This document shows positions 35,993-49,269 of a stretch of 64,000 nt of DNA, one piece after another. Each line of letters starts with the position of its first letter. Within the stretch, counting starts at the first letter, position 1. The stretch is taken from positions 2,418,001-2,482,000 of the forward strand of contig CANSGD010001541.1 in NCBI GenBank assembly GCA_947645195.1. The letters are read 5' to 3'. The notes below the pieces were generated by a model. The model did not search any database. It saw only the letters and a list, made by a program, of their open reading frames with translations, and had not been told where the DNA came from. Origin of the DNA: Patellifolia procumbens. Its lineage: Eukaryota > Streptophyta > Magnoliopsida > Caryophyllales > Amaranthaceae. The position numbers and the translations under genes were made by a program.

Positions 35993-36129
35993 AATTTTGG
36001 CGCCGTTGCCGGGGAGACGGCTAGTTTTCTAAGTTTTTATTTGATTATTTGGTCTACTCCTCTGTACCTCATTGGAACTTCATTGTTTCAATCGAGGTAC
36101 GTTTTACTGCTGCTTTTTGTTTCTTTTGT

Positions 36130-37731
36130 ATGCCCAGGTCCCAAAGAAACGGTTGCCCAATTCCAGCGGACCCCGATCTTACTAGGACAATCAGGCGGAT
36201 CCGAAAGATAAAGCAGAAAGAAAAGCAGTATGTTCAGCTGAACACCTCCGGAGCAGACACCTTGAGTTCAGTCATGTCAAAGTCACTGAAATCTTATGGG
36301 GTGCCCAACCCGGATAGTCTTTCTACTGGACCTACTATGCCCACCATTGCCGCAACAAATTTTGAGATTAAGCCTGGACTCATCAGCATGGTCCAGCAAA
36401 ATCAGTTTGGTAGGCATCCTACTGAAGATCCGGCAAATCATCTGCAGCGGTTTCAACAGCTTTGTCGAACCGTCAAACATGTCGGGGTCACTCCAGATCA
36501 ACTAAAAGTCATGTTGCTCGAGTTTTCATTGAGAGATAGAGCCCAGAAATGGTTGAACGACGTGAAAGAAACAGAATGGAGTGAGATTTCTGCTGCGTTT
36601 CTAAGAGAGTATTATCCACCTACTAAAACAGCAGAAATCAGAAATAAACTAGCCACGTTTTCCCAAGAGCCTGATGAAACATTACGGGAAGCGTGGGCTA
36701 CGTTTAGAGATCTATAGAGTGAGTGTCCACACCATAATATGGACAAATGGTTCTTGACGCAGACATTCTACAATGGTCTGCAGCCTCAGACGAAGTGTAT
36801 TGTTGATTCGTCTGCAGGAGGAGTGTTTTTAGACAAGGCAGTTGATGAGGGTTATGAATTCATATCAAATCTTGCAGCCAATGACCATTCATCATCTAGG
36901 AGTTTGACTAAGAAGGTACTTGAAGTTGACGCTATTTCATTGCTTACATCTCAGATGGCGCAACTGACTCAGCAGCTAATGAGGTCTTCTAGTTCGACAC
37001 CTCCGCCTATGAGCATCAATGCTATGTCTGCCGTAGCACCCATTACCTCATCTTACTGCGAGGTATGTGGTGTACAAGGTCACTTTGGGCATGACTGTCA
37101 GTTCAGTCAATTTCAGAAGGAGCAGGCAAATGCCTTTCAACAAAGGCCACAAACTTTCCCCCCTTCACATAACTACCAAAACCCACAAAACTATCAACCT
37201 CCACCTCCACCAAACTATCCTAAACCCTCATACCATCAAACCCAACAAAATTTCCAAACACCACCACCACAAAACTTCCATCATCCCAATAACTTCCAAA
37301 CTCCACAAAATTTCCACACCCCACCTCCACAAAACAACAACCCACAAGAGCCTAGCAATTCTGAACTGATGAAACTGATATTGTCTATGCAAAAGGCAAA
37401 TGAGGAAGCACGGAGGAACCAAGAGAAGCATATCAAACTTCTCGAGGCTCAAGTTGCTCAGTTGGCAGAAACTAATGCACAGAGACAGCAGGGACAATTG
37501 CCAGGGCAACCCGTTCAGAGAGAACATGTGAATGCCATCACTCTTCGTAGTGGCATTGCATATGATGCCCCTCCAGTGCCCATTGATGAGGTTATCCCGA
37601 CTGCAGGGAAGAAGAGGGTGGTAGAGGAAGGAAAAAGGAAGAATTCGACGTCTGAAGTCGATTTGTCTGCAGAAGCTGAACAGACAGGGAAGAAAAAGGA
37701 GAAGGTTTCTGAAACGCCTTTTACACCAATC
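36130..37731 (+). pseudogene. Athila-like gag, copy B, truncated
   Basis: Starts at ATG 36130 (MPRSQRNGCP). Gag domain as in copy A. An in-frame TAG at 36715-36717 interrupts it where copy A has a Gln codon. The frame reopens by 36739 and continues through the zinc knuckle and the Pro-rich tract to about 37731, where the mitochondrial flank begins within the protease linker. Confidence 0.86.
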
Positions 37732-40160
37732 CGTTCTGCTTGCGGCCAATACAACCACAACCTAACTTGCACGAGATTCAACTATACTTAGCCCCGCTAC
37801 TGAGAGTCCCGAGGGGACTACATCCTCCCATACCTATAATAGTTAGCAGTACTGAACAAGCGAGCCATCGATCTGGGGAAAGAAAGGGACCGCATTTGAA
37901 AAAAAAAAGGCAAGCTTTAGCTTGACTTGACTTGACTTGGCCTTCGGAACAAAGGTGATTGTGTTCATGCTTCAGACAATCTGACTAATTCTATATACTT
38001 CTATCTAATTATAGACTCTTTTTCTATTAGAAAGGCGAACCTATAGGCCTGTTTTAGCGCGTTTCCAAACCAAAGTAAACGCTACTAAAGACCGGGTGAA
38101 GAATGAAAAACGTCCGCTAACGGGATAAGATCTTTTTTAGATCAGCAACGAATGTCTTGTATCTATTAAGAAAGATTTCTCTCCGGGTTCAAACCCTGAA
38201 TTCCATACCTTGCGGAAGGCGATTCACGAGAGAATCGCGCACAGTTCTATTTGACCGAGATGTGAATGCCCGTGATCTGCTCAGTATAGTGATGGATTTG
38301 ATGGCCGACGTCTAAGGGGCACGAATAGGCCGACATGAAACGAGTTCCCCGCGGAACATTTTATCTTTCATCCTCGGTCGTTCGGACATTGGATTTCGGC
38401 ACTTGCGTTCTCATGCCCGAAAAAACCCTCGCAATTGATTAGGAGAAGCGAGAAAGAGGGATTGTTGTCCATCGAAAATCGATAGGAATTCCCCGGGGAT
38501 TGCCTTCTAATAGATGTTATGTCTTTCATTATTAAATTAACATAACATCCAATCCCATGCTAATAAGAAAAACGAGCGATTGCTAGTCAGCTTTCATTTT
38601 CTTAAAAATAATGGTAGGGGCTGAGGTTTTGAAGGCTTTACAACTTCCTTCAATTAGGGAATAGTGCAGATGGATCAATCACGTGGTTCTGCAGTGTCCT
38701 CCAACTTGTTGTCCGCTCCCCTTCACCCTCTTCTTTGCTGGACGGAAAGATGCGAATTGTGAAAGCCTTCCCACCACGCGAAGTTCAAACCTCGCCGTGG
38801 AGAGAGAAGCGAATTGAAAACGGGCCTCAAATCTCATCCCTTCGCAATCGAAGGGAGGATGAAAGCGGGAAAAAGACGACGAAACCCCTTTTTCTTTGTC
38901 AGCCGACTTGAAAGGTGCTCTCAGTGTACTGCCATACGCACTCACACATTAAACCAATTGTAGCTGGCCCAACAGTTTCCAGAATGTCGTTGTCATGATG
39001 TTGATCCGGCTTCTGCGATTACGGCATCCGCCTAGCTCCGAATATGCGCATTGGAGCTCTTCGCTCGAAGTCTTATTCTCTTAGATGTGGATGTATCAAA
39101 ATATAATTCCATGGATCCTGATAGGATAATTAATACCTATATGACGGCTGCTGCCTTCCATAAGAAGTCTTTCACGTGTGATAAGGATGCGTTTGATTAT
39201 TTTTAATCCGAAATAGAGAAAATTGACTCATTGGGGTCTAAACCCCTATCCGAAATTGATCCTTCTATCCAAAATCTTCGCTTTAGAGATTCGCTACGCC
39301 CCTTCTTCTAAGACGGATACTGGACTTCCTTACTTTATGATAACACCCTTGCTAGATTCAAGTTTTCCTCCTTTAGCTCTGATTCCGCTAACACGGTGCT
39401 CCTCTAATAGCTTCTTCAATGGCATCATAGCATTCGATTGCATTCAAGGTAGGTCAAAGAAAGGACGGACTACAAGGGCCCTAACCACTCGTTGATTGGG
39501 AGAACTTGAAAAGCATATCAGACTTCAAACCTTCTTCCTTCTATGATCGAAGTGAGTCCTTCAGATGGGTAAGAGAAGCACTATCTCCCCTTGGTTTTGC
39601 TTTCGTTGTGATGCTTCTTTGTTTTTCTTTCTCATCCGTCTATTCGACATGACTATATGACAATCTCGACTCTTAGGCAGAGGAGAGAAAGCCGCTTGCT
39701 TAATGGGCGAGTCAGTCACAGACCGAGGATCGGAGTTGTCCCATTCGATTGATCGATTCAGAGTCCCGACAAAGAAAGAGGACAAGCAGCCAACAACTCT
39801 GACCGGCTTGACCCTAAGGTGGAAAGCACTTTGGGCGCTGGTTTTTCGAAACCGATATCTCGCTTTCAGAATTCGCGACTAGCATTCAAAAGTGTAAGCT
39901 ATAAAAGATGAAATTTCTTTAGTTTCGAATGAACTAAGTGTCTGAAAGATCCAAAAGCTTTCGATCACTGGTTAGGAAAGGAGCAAATCCTACTAGCTGA
40001 ATACAGACCCAATCCTCATTCTTAATGGTCAACTTTCTCCGATCTGCGATCCACTGGAAGAATCTATTCATTTATCTTCTCTTCTATACTTACTCTTTTT
40101 AGGGTAGGAACTGTAAAAGTCTCTCCTTCTCTATCCCTATCGTCTGTACTTAAAGTTCCC
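37732..40160. other. NUMT copy 1, mitochondrial spacer after the Athila-like chunk
   Basis: The first 1.37 kb is near-identical to 62643-64000. An 88-codon minus-strand frame (38679-38945) is preserved at 63573-63839, with no recognised family. A ccaaaatcttcgctttag dispersed repeat lies near 39269. No known gene. Confidence 0.6.
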
Positions 40161-40162
40161 AG

Positions 40163-40917
40163 TTGTCCTACCTTTCTCTTTTCTTCTTTCTATACGAAAA
40201 ATCGCCATCTCGTAGCACCCTTCTCTCAATTTCTTATTTTTCCGAGCCCCCCAGAAAACGCTTAGAGACAAGTGCAAGTGTATTTCGCTTGCTGAAAGGT
40301 ACACCTGTTATGTTCACCATTCCTCGGGATGCTGGCTTCAGGTGGTTCCCTCAATGGTCGTCTTCTCCTATTAGGAGTGTGACTTCTGCCAAGAGTCGCA
40401 AGTTATGGACTCCCCTACACCGCATGGAGTGGGATATATTCTCTCCATGCGTGTGGGATCGAGCCATCTTTTAGGCGCTTTAGGTATGACTCCAATTTAT
40501 ATCTCGCCTTTGGCCATTTAAGCATGAATTAGTCGAGTGAGCAGTCAACTTCTTCACTCCACTGTTCGCTTCTTTCTTATTTCCTCGGATCATCTACCCG
40601 GAGAGATGGATCCTGACGATGTAAACTTTCCATGGTCAATGTATACTCAGGTTACAAACCAGGAATCCGTTTACTGTCGTGCAGTTGCTGCTCAAGCAGG
40701 TATTTTCGAGTCTATTTTGAAATCCTGTAGGAAAGTAGCCGAGGTCAAGGGGCTCTCTGATGATCAGTTGTTGAGTCGATTCCCATTGGGAAGACTGGGC
40801 TTTGAGGATGACGGGTCTTGTAAGCTAAGGTATCTCTCGAACACATTCAAGCAAGCTCTTATACGTCCGGCCCATGATTGGTGTATGGTCGTTTTAGGGC
40901 GTATAGCCATGGCCTAA
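40163..40917 (+). pseudogene. Possible mitovirus-derived RNA-dependent RNA polymerase fragment
   Basis: Two successive plus-strand frames. The second (40537-40917, 126 codons) resembles the N-terminal part of mitovirus-like polymerases that are found as fossils in plant mitochondrial genomes: a basic, aromatic-rich segment around residues 90-120 followed by loss of the frame before the catalytic palm motifs. The first (40163-40474) may be the preceding part, out of frame. The catalytic GDD region is not present, so this is a dead fragment. Recognition is by general resemblance only; it could be an unrelated mitochondrial ORF. Confidence 0.45.
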
Positions 40918-43668
40918 TAAATAGATAGAAAGCAGAACTTTTAACCAAACTCGGCCTCTTCCATTTGCAACCTTCCGGCCTTTAGGTAAATCTGATAGGT
41001 AACAAATATTAGTTTTCCTACGATTTCTCTTCTGCTACTGATATCTTTCCTCTATCGTTCCAGGAGACATTAGTTGAAAGACTAAACAATAAGATTGTTC
41101 GCTTTTCTTAGGTCGTTTCAGGGTTAGGTTGCAATGTCTTTCTTGCTCCAACCTCCCAAAAGGGTTCCCCGTTCTTTGTCCGCTTTCGTACTGGTCAACA
41201 ACCTTTGGGGCCCTATTTCCTTGTCTAACAGAGACCACTAGCAACCTGAAGATGGGCTGGAATAACTTGGGGCATTTTTTCATCTAAGTCCCTTTTTAGT
41301 GGATCAAACTCGTCCTCCAGAATTGTTATACGACCTAGCACATCCTCAAGCTCTTTGCCGAAACTCTCAACCTTGTCCAGCAAGAATCTCTTGTTCCGCT
41401 TAACGCCCTCTCTTCTTTGAATGAAGTTTGCCATTAGTAAGAGGAAAGTCAGTAGTTTTAATCTACCTTCTTGGCTTAGGTTTCCAACTGAACTTAATGG
41501 CCTTGCCGCCCCGCCGCTAGCAGAAGCTAAGCGCGCTAAAAACGTTGCTTCTGTCGGCCTTTCTGTGCAACAGTCCACCAGTAGCGGAAGAGAGGGTTAT
41601 ATTGTACATACAATATTACTCCAATTCTTACGGAAGCTCTTTCTTACCAGTCAAGTAGTACAACAGCTGTATCTTATAGCCCGGCGCGGCGGGTCGCCTT
41701 TTGAATTCAGTAGATAGAAGAAACTCTTAGATATATAAGGAGTAGGTGAGTGAGTCCTCAGTGACCTGAGCGATTTCGATCACCTAGCATGCTTTTTATT
41801 TAGTAGGTAACATCGCCGAAGCGTATTATCTGATTTGACTACGAACGATGATTGAGAGGGCACCGTCTTGTGCAACGCAACGATAGTTGGCTCTCTATCA
41901 TCTTCTATTTGGTAGCCTTGGTAAAAGGGCCCTTACTTTTTCCAGAATTAGAGTTCGACCACAGCTGCTCCCCTTTTTTGGGGAGGATCAAGTTTTTTGC
42001 CAACTATCGACCCCGATCTCTTTTCATTTGTTTTGGATATTTCCAAACCTAGCCTTCGTCAAGCACACTAAAGCAGAGCACCCAACTATGGCAAGGCCTC
42101 CTTAAGGGTTAGGTTAGTAAATCCGGCTCGAGACGCGTTCGTTGACAAAACCGCCGTAGGAATGGAGACCTTTCAATAGAACAAAGGCGAACTGATCAAC
42201 GAGAAAGAGGCCCTACTCACTACAAAGGAATACACTAAAAGATCGGAACTGCACTCATGCCTTTTCCGCATCAAGTTGACCGCTCCCCCCGCCCCCTACG
42301 TAGTGATTCTATCAATCATGTACGTAGGTAGGACCCTCCATTCTGCTTGGTATATCATGAGAAAAGAAAGCCATTTGCACCAGGCGCGCAGCGCTTTCCC
42401 TTTCCCAGATGTTAGCCTTTCTAAGTCAAGTAATGGTGACCCGCCGAAGACTTACTTTTGAACTGAGGATTCGGTTTAGTCAGTAGAGGGGACGACTTTG
42501 CCTACAATAGCCCCGCTCTGTAACCGACTGATCCCGTTGATCATATAACTGGGGGGGAACGTGTCATATTAGGGGTGAACGATAAGAGGTCTCCTCTAAT
42601 ATGACACGAAGAGGCTGCTTTCTCTTTTAGTACAGTCAGCTATTTATATGAATGAAGAAATGAATGCCGGGCTCTTTCTTTCTAACCTCATTTTCTTAAT
42701 TTAATGCTGAAATTTTGTCTTTCGTCGAGCCCCGAGCTTGTGGTCCTCCTTTGAGTGAGGGTTCAATTGGATGAATTTATCAAGTAAAGGTCAACATACA
42801 TAGCAGCAAGGATGGTACATCGCCTATTTCTTGTTCTCGCTCGGGAGCCAAAACGAACACGCCTGCCACCTACTTTGGACCTTCGACCAGGCATTCTGCC
42901 CTTGTCGAATCGGAACCAACTACCACTGCATTGCAATCGAACAGTCGAGCGGCCGCCGGCCAGCAACTTCCGTGCACAGATATAGATTCATTCTTCGTAC
43001 CTGGTTCAGTCTCTCACTTCGTGGGTTGGTAAGAAGTCTGTCTTGTCTGGTAAGATGGAATTAGACAAAGAAATGAGAGTGCTCGACTGGAACAACGGCC
43101 GACAAAGACCGTAATTACATAGATAACTACTCTTCCCCTTCTCCGAAAAAAAAGGCTTTAAGGCAAAAAGCGTATGGCGGCTGGTATGTAATCGCTAAAG
43201 CGAAGATTTTGGAAAGAAATTTTCATTGCCTCACCTTCTCGTAGATGGTGTCAGTGAGAGCAATTTGAGTATCTTTCGTTGACCTTCTTTTGTAGATAGA
43301 ATCTTCAATGAGTGGAAACAAGCAACCTTTTACTAAAAAAAGAAAGGTCCTTGTTGAGTACGGCTTCGGCAAGCAGAACAAAGTATGGGTTGGGTGCTTA
43401 AGCGCATCTTTCTCATTTCTCATATCGAAAAAGGTAGTTGATTTACTTAGTTAAAGCAAAGCATTAAGGGGCGTAGCGCTTGCTTACTTGATACAGTAAG
43501 GAGAAACTTAGTTTTCGTTTTCTTCCAGGAGTGCTAACGCGCACCCTTACGTTTTCTTCGCTTGCTCTGCAGTACGAACCTCATATAGAGCCACGCCCTT
43601 TATGATGAGCAGCCAAGGGGCCGCCTTCTTTTCCGAACCAATCTTTATTTACTACTCAATCTTTTTTG
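40918..43668. other. NUMT copy 1, mitochondrial spacer
   Basis: No known gene. A 117-codon minus-strand frame (41225-41578) with a coiled-coil-like tail (KVESFGKELEDVLGRI) is unassigned. A dispersed repeat tcgctaaagcgaagattttgg lies near 43191. Confidence 0.5.
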
Positions 43669-43741
43669 TGATGTGTAGCTCAGTTGGTAGAGCATTGGGC
43701 TTTTAACCTAATGGTCGCAGGTTCAAGTCCTGCTATACCCA
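43669..43741 (+). tRNA. trnK-UUU: tRNA-Lys (UUU), mitochondrial, acceptor stem damaged
   Basis: 73 nt. The D-arm is gctcagttggtagagc, the anticodon loop ctTTTaa and the T-arm caggttcaagtcctg. The 3' acceptor strand tataccc is intact, but the 5' strand reads tgatgtg, leaving two mismatches where a functional trnK would pair. Probably a decayed copy. Confidence 0.85.
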
Positions 43742-46700
43742 AAGCATCTAATTAGAAATTTTTTTTCTTTGTAGAACTTCCTATCATCATATCGGCTATG
43801 ATGTTCAATAAAGAGAGGGTAAGCGGTTTCAACTCTCCCTTGAATCTGTTCACTCGTGTCCCTTACCATTTTGGGGGACTTCGTTCATTTGTCTTTAGGC
43901 ACTCCAAAGGCATAAGAAAGGCTTTTAGAAGAAATGCCCACAGCCACATTAGTACGCTTGGTTGACCTTCTTCGTTTTACTACTTCATTCAGGTCCCAAT
44001 CTTGATTTTGATCTCCCGCAACTAACTGGAAGGAGGCGTATGAGCGGCGAGAGGAGAGACTAAAGGAATAGTTTTCGTGTGAACAGCATTCGTTGCCAAA
44101 CCCCTTGTTTTGCCTACCCACCTTAACTTCTCTTTCTAGCTCCTTTACCCTTACCAACGCCTGCATTCCTTTGATTGCTTGTTATATTCCTTATACCTAC
44201 CATATTCCTTTGTCTTTGCACCTGAGCCCCGGCCGGATCGACCTATAAGAAGTCTTTTCTTTGCTGGCTTGACTCCAGAACTTGTAGAGGAAGGAAGCGA
44301 TGATTGGTCTATCCCATTAGGCCTAATCCCGTTAGCCAATGAAAGGACTACCTTTCTTGGACTGTGAGCGACAACACCAGATCAGAGCGAGAGACGAGAA
44401 ATGCGATTAAACTGCTTAACCTTACCAATATAGGCAATGTAATTGGCTTACTTCGCCCAAAAGATGAGACTAGGAGCGTTGCATGCTCAAATGTGATCAA
44501 TTGTAAACAAGCTCTTGTACATCCAAAGCTTTTTCAAAGTCCGAAAAAAGCACTTCTCGGAGGTGAAAAGACACCGACGGAGGATATGAAATAGCTCGAC
44601 CAACCCTTTTTCCTAGCCCTCGGGAATCGGCTCTTTCTCTTCGAATTCTTTTCTAATTCAATTACTATAAGTTTATTCAATTCAATAAGCTCTTTTTAAG
44701 CCTCTGGTCTCGCAATTAAATAAGACCTTTGGCTTCTCTTTTGCTTGCTTTTCTTCTTCTTTTTCTCTTTTCATAAATGTGCGCATATATAGGCCTATAT
44801 CCCCTTTCTTTAAGAAGGGTTTCCAAACCTATTCGCTCCCTACACCTTTTAACTAAAGAACTCGTTAGCATGTGAGAGGGATGCAATTGCTTATGCGGCT
44901 GCATCTCTTAGCTCAAAGTGTGCGTCAACCCCTTCTGGCAGTGGCATAAAGTGCCAGCCTCCGCTTCCTCAGCTTGCTAAAAGACAGCTTCCGCGGAAGA
45001 TTCGTTCCTTAAGAACATGCATAGCATTAATTTGAAACAAAGTGCAGTTAAAGGCTATAAAATATGGCTTAAAGCTTAGTTAATAAGAAAAAGATCAGAT
45101 AGTAAGTGCCAGTAGAGCAAGCTTCCTCTTCCGAGGGTTAACCTCTTCTTTAAGCTGATAACCTAGTCAACCCATTACGCGTATTCCATTCCCTTTTTCT
45201 AATTTCTTGCCCGCTTTAGCAGAATAGGTCCTATTTGCCAGCGGATGCGCTGCTTTTATGCCATATAAAAGAGACTAGTTTTATGAAGAATAGGCTTTTT
45301 TGCATTGATTTCCCTTTTTACAGGTAAGATGAAGCTGGTAGTGGGCAGGCTCGCTTGCGCTTGCTTGAAGAGCCGATAAGAGTCTAGGATTCCTCTTTCT
45401 TTTTTTTGCTAGTTAATTCTTATTACTGTAAATTCAATTTGAAAGAAGAGAATATGCAATCTCACTTTTTTGTTAAAACTCTTGATTTTCATTGCTGAAA
45501 CCCCGTCTTTTTGGCTTGATTAGATCTTTTAGCGCTTTCAAGCAGAAAAATCATAAGATAGCAAGTGCCATTTCTACTGATCTTTTTGGAGTCATTGAAT
45601 TCTCTTTTTAAGAAGCAACCCATTTCCCTGTTTAAGGCTAAATTGATGAAAATGTCCCGGTAAAGGGAAAAAAGAGAAAATGAAATTGTTGAAATTTCAA
45701 TCTCTTGCTTTTCTGTATCAGAAGTTTGGAATCCGCGTAATTGGTTAGAAGAAAAGAATGAAATTCTCTTTTTCTTGCTTTAAGGGAATTCCCGCTTGCC
45801 TCAGACCCTGCTTTTGAAGTTTAGCTTGAACCTAGCCCTCGGACTTCACCTTTCTTTTTTAAAGAATGGCCTTTACAGCGCTCTATGCCGATTCCCATTT
45901 TCACTCTTTTGCCTCGTTCCTAGGGAGAAAAGTATAGGATGGAATTTGGATACTATAGTAAGCTCTTAAAATGGGCTTAGCCAAGTTGTCGGCTTTCACC
46001 AGTGGAATATTGCCATGATATAGTCGCTCATTCATTTGTGAATTCCTTTCTTGAGTCCAGGATATCATATCGGATATATATATAAAGAGTTGCCGGAACC
46101 GGTGCTACACCAAAGCATGGGCTTTTTCTTTCTCAATTGATTTTGAATTACATGACTGGGAATTCTCCTTTCATCGGTGGCCAAAAGACCAAAGTATTCA
46201 CATACTACCTAATTCCGAGTTTCAACCGAACTGCTGGCACCCGTTTTCCAAGCCCTTGCTTTTAGGGCAAATAGATGGTCAGCTTAGCTATAAATTTGAC
46301 TTGCTCCGGAGAGTACGATCTTTGGCTTGCTGCTCTCCTATCTCATTAGGGACAAAACCCACCACACGAAAGCTTTTTCAAAGCTATTCCCACGGCTTCG
46401 GAATCTTAGTCTTCATAGGTGGTGGTACTAAAAGCTGGGGAAATCCTCTTGCAAAGGTTCAAAACTAAGGTTCTTCATGAACGACTTGCCTGTCTTAAGC
46501 ATATTCTTATTAATAAGAATATGGGACAACGACTGTGAAGGAAGGTTCCCCGGATGATTGCTTCTATCGACTGTCCTTCTCTATGTTGACTGGGGAAGCC
46601 TCTTAATGTGCAACCTTACTTTGCTCAGCTAGTGCTACTCTTTCTTTTGTTTGGCCTGATCTCGTAAAGAAAGGAAGGCTCATGAATGACCAATCCCTGA

Positions 46701-49269
46701 GGCACACTATGATTCTGCTTCTGTCTGGTCGTACTAGGCCATTAAAGTCTCACTACTTTCTATGTGAATCTTTGTATCCGAAAGGAAATCCCATGCATTG
46801 AGATAGCAGGTTGGATCATCATCAAACACAGGAATGGGTGCTCAATCAATGGAATGTTTTCTTTTAGATCTGTTTAAGTGCTTATCAAATAAAAATAGAA
46901 GGTTGAGGTCGAAACAAGGGATCAACCTGTAGACATGTTGCGCTGAACCTCTCTTCCTACCGCTAGGAGTGAAAGTGAAATACATTGTGCGGCTGCCCGA
47001 TCATGACGTAGTCCGAAGATAGAAGATTAAGAAAAGCAGGGCAAGTGGGAGCTACTTGTTTGAAGTCTTTTTCCATATAGGGCCCAAGCGTGAACCTTCA
47101 GCTTACTGCCTTTAGAAAGGAACAAGCTTAATTGAGGCACCTACCATCTTGCATTGTCGCTCTTTTCTTTGCTCCCTGTAAAAGAGTTCGACTCATAACC
47201 CCTATCACTTTACAATCCAACCTTTTCATTCATAATAATAATGTGATTCCATGTCTATGATGATTCGGCAGGAGGCAAGGCTTTGACAGATTGGGCATGT
47301 TGTCGCTTATGACTTGGGATGGCATGGGGCATTCCCTCATGATAGAATGGCTACCCTCTTTGTGTTGTCTACTCAAGGGAAGAGCGGGATACTTGGCGAA
47401 TAGGGTGGACAAGGCCGAGCGCCTTCAAACCTTGCTAAAGAGTTCCCTCCAGGGGAGCAACCGCGCTGATGACCAAGGTAGGCACCTTAAATAGCCCATC
47501 TTGAGAGGCACAATGGGAGCTTCCTTCCTGTGGGTAACCCAAGCCTTACCAGAGTTATAAGGAGACACTTAACCACACTAGAGAGCTTCTAAATTTCCCA
47601 AAGGTCCACGATGTCTTGTGTGACTGCGTGTGCTTGTTAGATTGCTTGGAGTTCTATGTTGGACCCACCCTTTGTCACCTTAGGAAAATTGACTTATCGG
47701 CTGTGTTTCTGGGCCCTATGATGGACCTTTAGATAGAATAGGAGAGGGCTTTGACTTAAGCCCAATCTGTGGTTTTGGCATACAATAAGATCCAATTTGT
47801 TTGGACTCGTTAGGTTATCTACGACCGCCCTTGCCCCAGCAGAACGAACTAAGATATATTGAATGAGGATATAGAATAGAACAAGGTAATCCGCAAGTGT
47901 CGAAAGAGCGGGTAATTCTATGTATGGTAATTCCTATTCACTAAGAAGATAGAGTAAGGTAATGCCAATTCACTTACTTGGAACAAAGGAATTTTTTTTT
48001 TCTTTTGCCTAACTGAGCTACTAACCCACCAGGGAAGAATTCCTAACTAGGTTCTGAAAGACCTTCTTCTGAAATAAGACTCATGTTGAAAGAGAAGCCG
48101 TAACTGATCTTAATTGAGACCTATTTATTATACAAGTGTAATGATAAGGGTTAAGCCCTAACTCTATAGGGGGTGTGTCCTGCCGAACTAGTCCATAGAT
48201 AATACCTAGAATAGATCACGCCTCTATCTAAGTTCATTTCTGATTTAGTCGATTCGATTCCAATTCGAACCCTAGAGGAACTTCACTCAAGCTTAGCCCG
48301 TTATAGAGTCAAATTCTCTCTTTTCGCAGCCTAGGGAAGAAGGAAGCGAGTCAGAAAAAGTGCTAACTAGAATTATTAATTGGCTTAGTGTGCTCCTTTA
48401 CGCCCTTAGAAGTTCAAGTAAGTGAGTAGAAACTACCTTCACGAGTCTTTACGAGGGAAGAGAAAGCGCTAAAGCAAGTACTAAAGGAAGCAGGCTAATA
48501 ATAACTTAGCAGGAATCCCCTCTAATCTTTTAGAGCTCTTTCAGACAGGGAGAGCTGCTACATCCCGACAGGGAAAGCTACATAGGTAGCGTCCATCTGC
48601 AGTCCTAACTATAGTTGAAGCGAAGGATTCGGCTTATGAAAGAATCCGCTCTTCTTTGACCTATCCCCATACTTGTATCCAAGTAAGTAAATAGAAATTA
48701 CCTTACTTATTCAAGTAAGTAAGTCAATTGCATTGCCTTACTCTAACAAGAAAGAGGGAACTGATTCCTCAGATTTCCAGTGTTAATTGTAGTTTCTTCT
48801 ATTCGTTCTCTTTATGCTGCAAAGCTTGACTCTCTTGAGTCAACTTGCTTGATCCAGGAAAGATGTTAGACTTAGTAACATACTAAGCTAACGGGAGGGA
48901 AAGGCCCCGAAGCCAGGTCATAGTGAGCATCTCGGGATGGGCCCAACATAATCTCTTACATATGGGCGACGGCTAAGCTTCGTTCTATAGCGGTTCAAGC
49001 TAGCACCCGTTTTAACATATCATCTCGCTCGATTCGAAATCCATAGAACCCCAGCATATCGAGAAAAGATATAGCAAATCCATTTAGAGTTGAGTCTCCT
49101 CCACAAGTAGAAAGAGAGGAAAAGGTTGTGATTCAATATGAAACGGATCTCTGCTTATTTTCAACTCCCCGAAGCATTTCGTCCTACGCTCTTCCTCGTC
49201 TCTGGGTGCCTAGGTATCCACCATGGGCCTTTCCTCGTTTGAATCCCGCCCTTAACTTTAAGGCTATGC
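43742..49269. other. NUMT copy 1, mitochondrial spacer
   Basis: 5.5 kb with no recognised gene. Contains several copies of a short dispersed repeat built on caagtaagtgaatag-aattacc (47935-47985 in both orientations, 48412, 48678-48740). The stretch 47500-47800 may be nuclear-derived but gives no clear protein match. Confidence 0.5.

Larger units (their letters stand above)
31005..37731 (+). mobile_element. Rearranged Athila-like chunk: LTR stub, gag-PR, 3' UTR, full LTR, second 5' internal part
   Basis: Order: LTR start fragment (31005-31132), gag C-terminus and protease (31133-32656), long non-coding 3' region (32657-34255), full LTR (34256-35992), primer-binding site (35998-36015) and gag (36130-37731). 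This is one element end joined through a shared LTR to the beginning of another copy, as produced by unequal recombination between tandem elements. RT, RNase H and integrase are absent. A 17-bp mitochondrial sequence, cgttctgcttgcggcca, is present on both sides (30986-31002 and 37732-37748) but once in copy 2. Confidence 0.85.

Noticed and set aside
38160..38240. tRNA-like T-arm (gggttcaaaccc) near 38190 and 63083
   Set aside because: No matching D-arm, anticodon stem or acceptor pairing could be found on either strand.
41225..41578. A 117-codon frame with a coiled-coil-like tail
   Set aside because: No family match recognised and overlapped by an open frame on the other strand; left as unassigned spacer.
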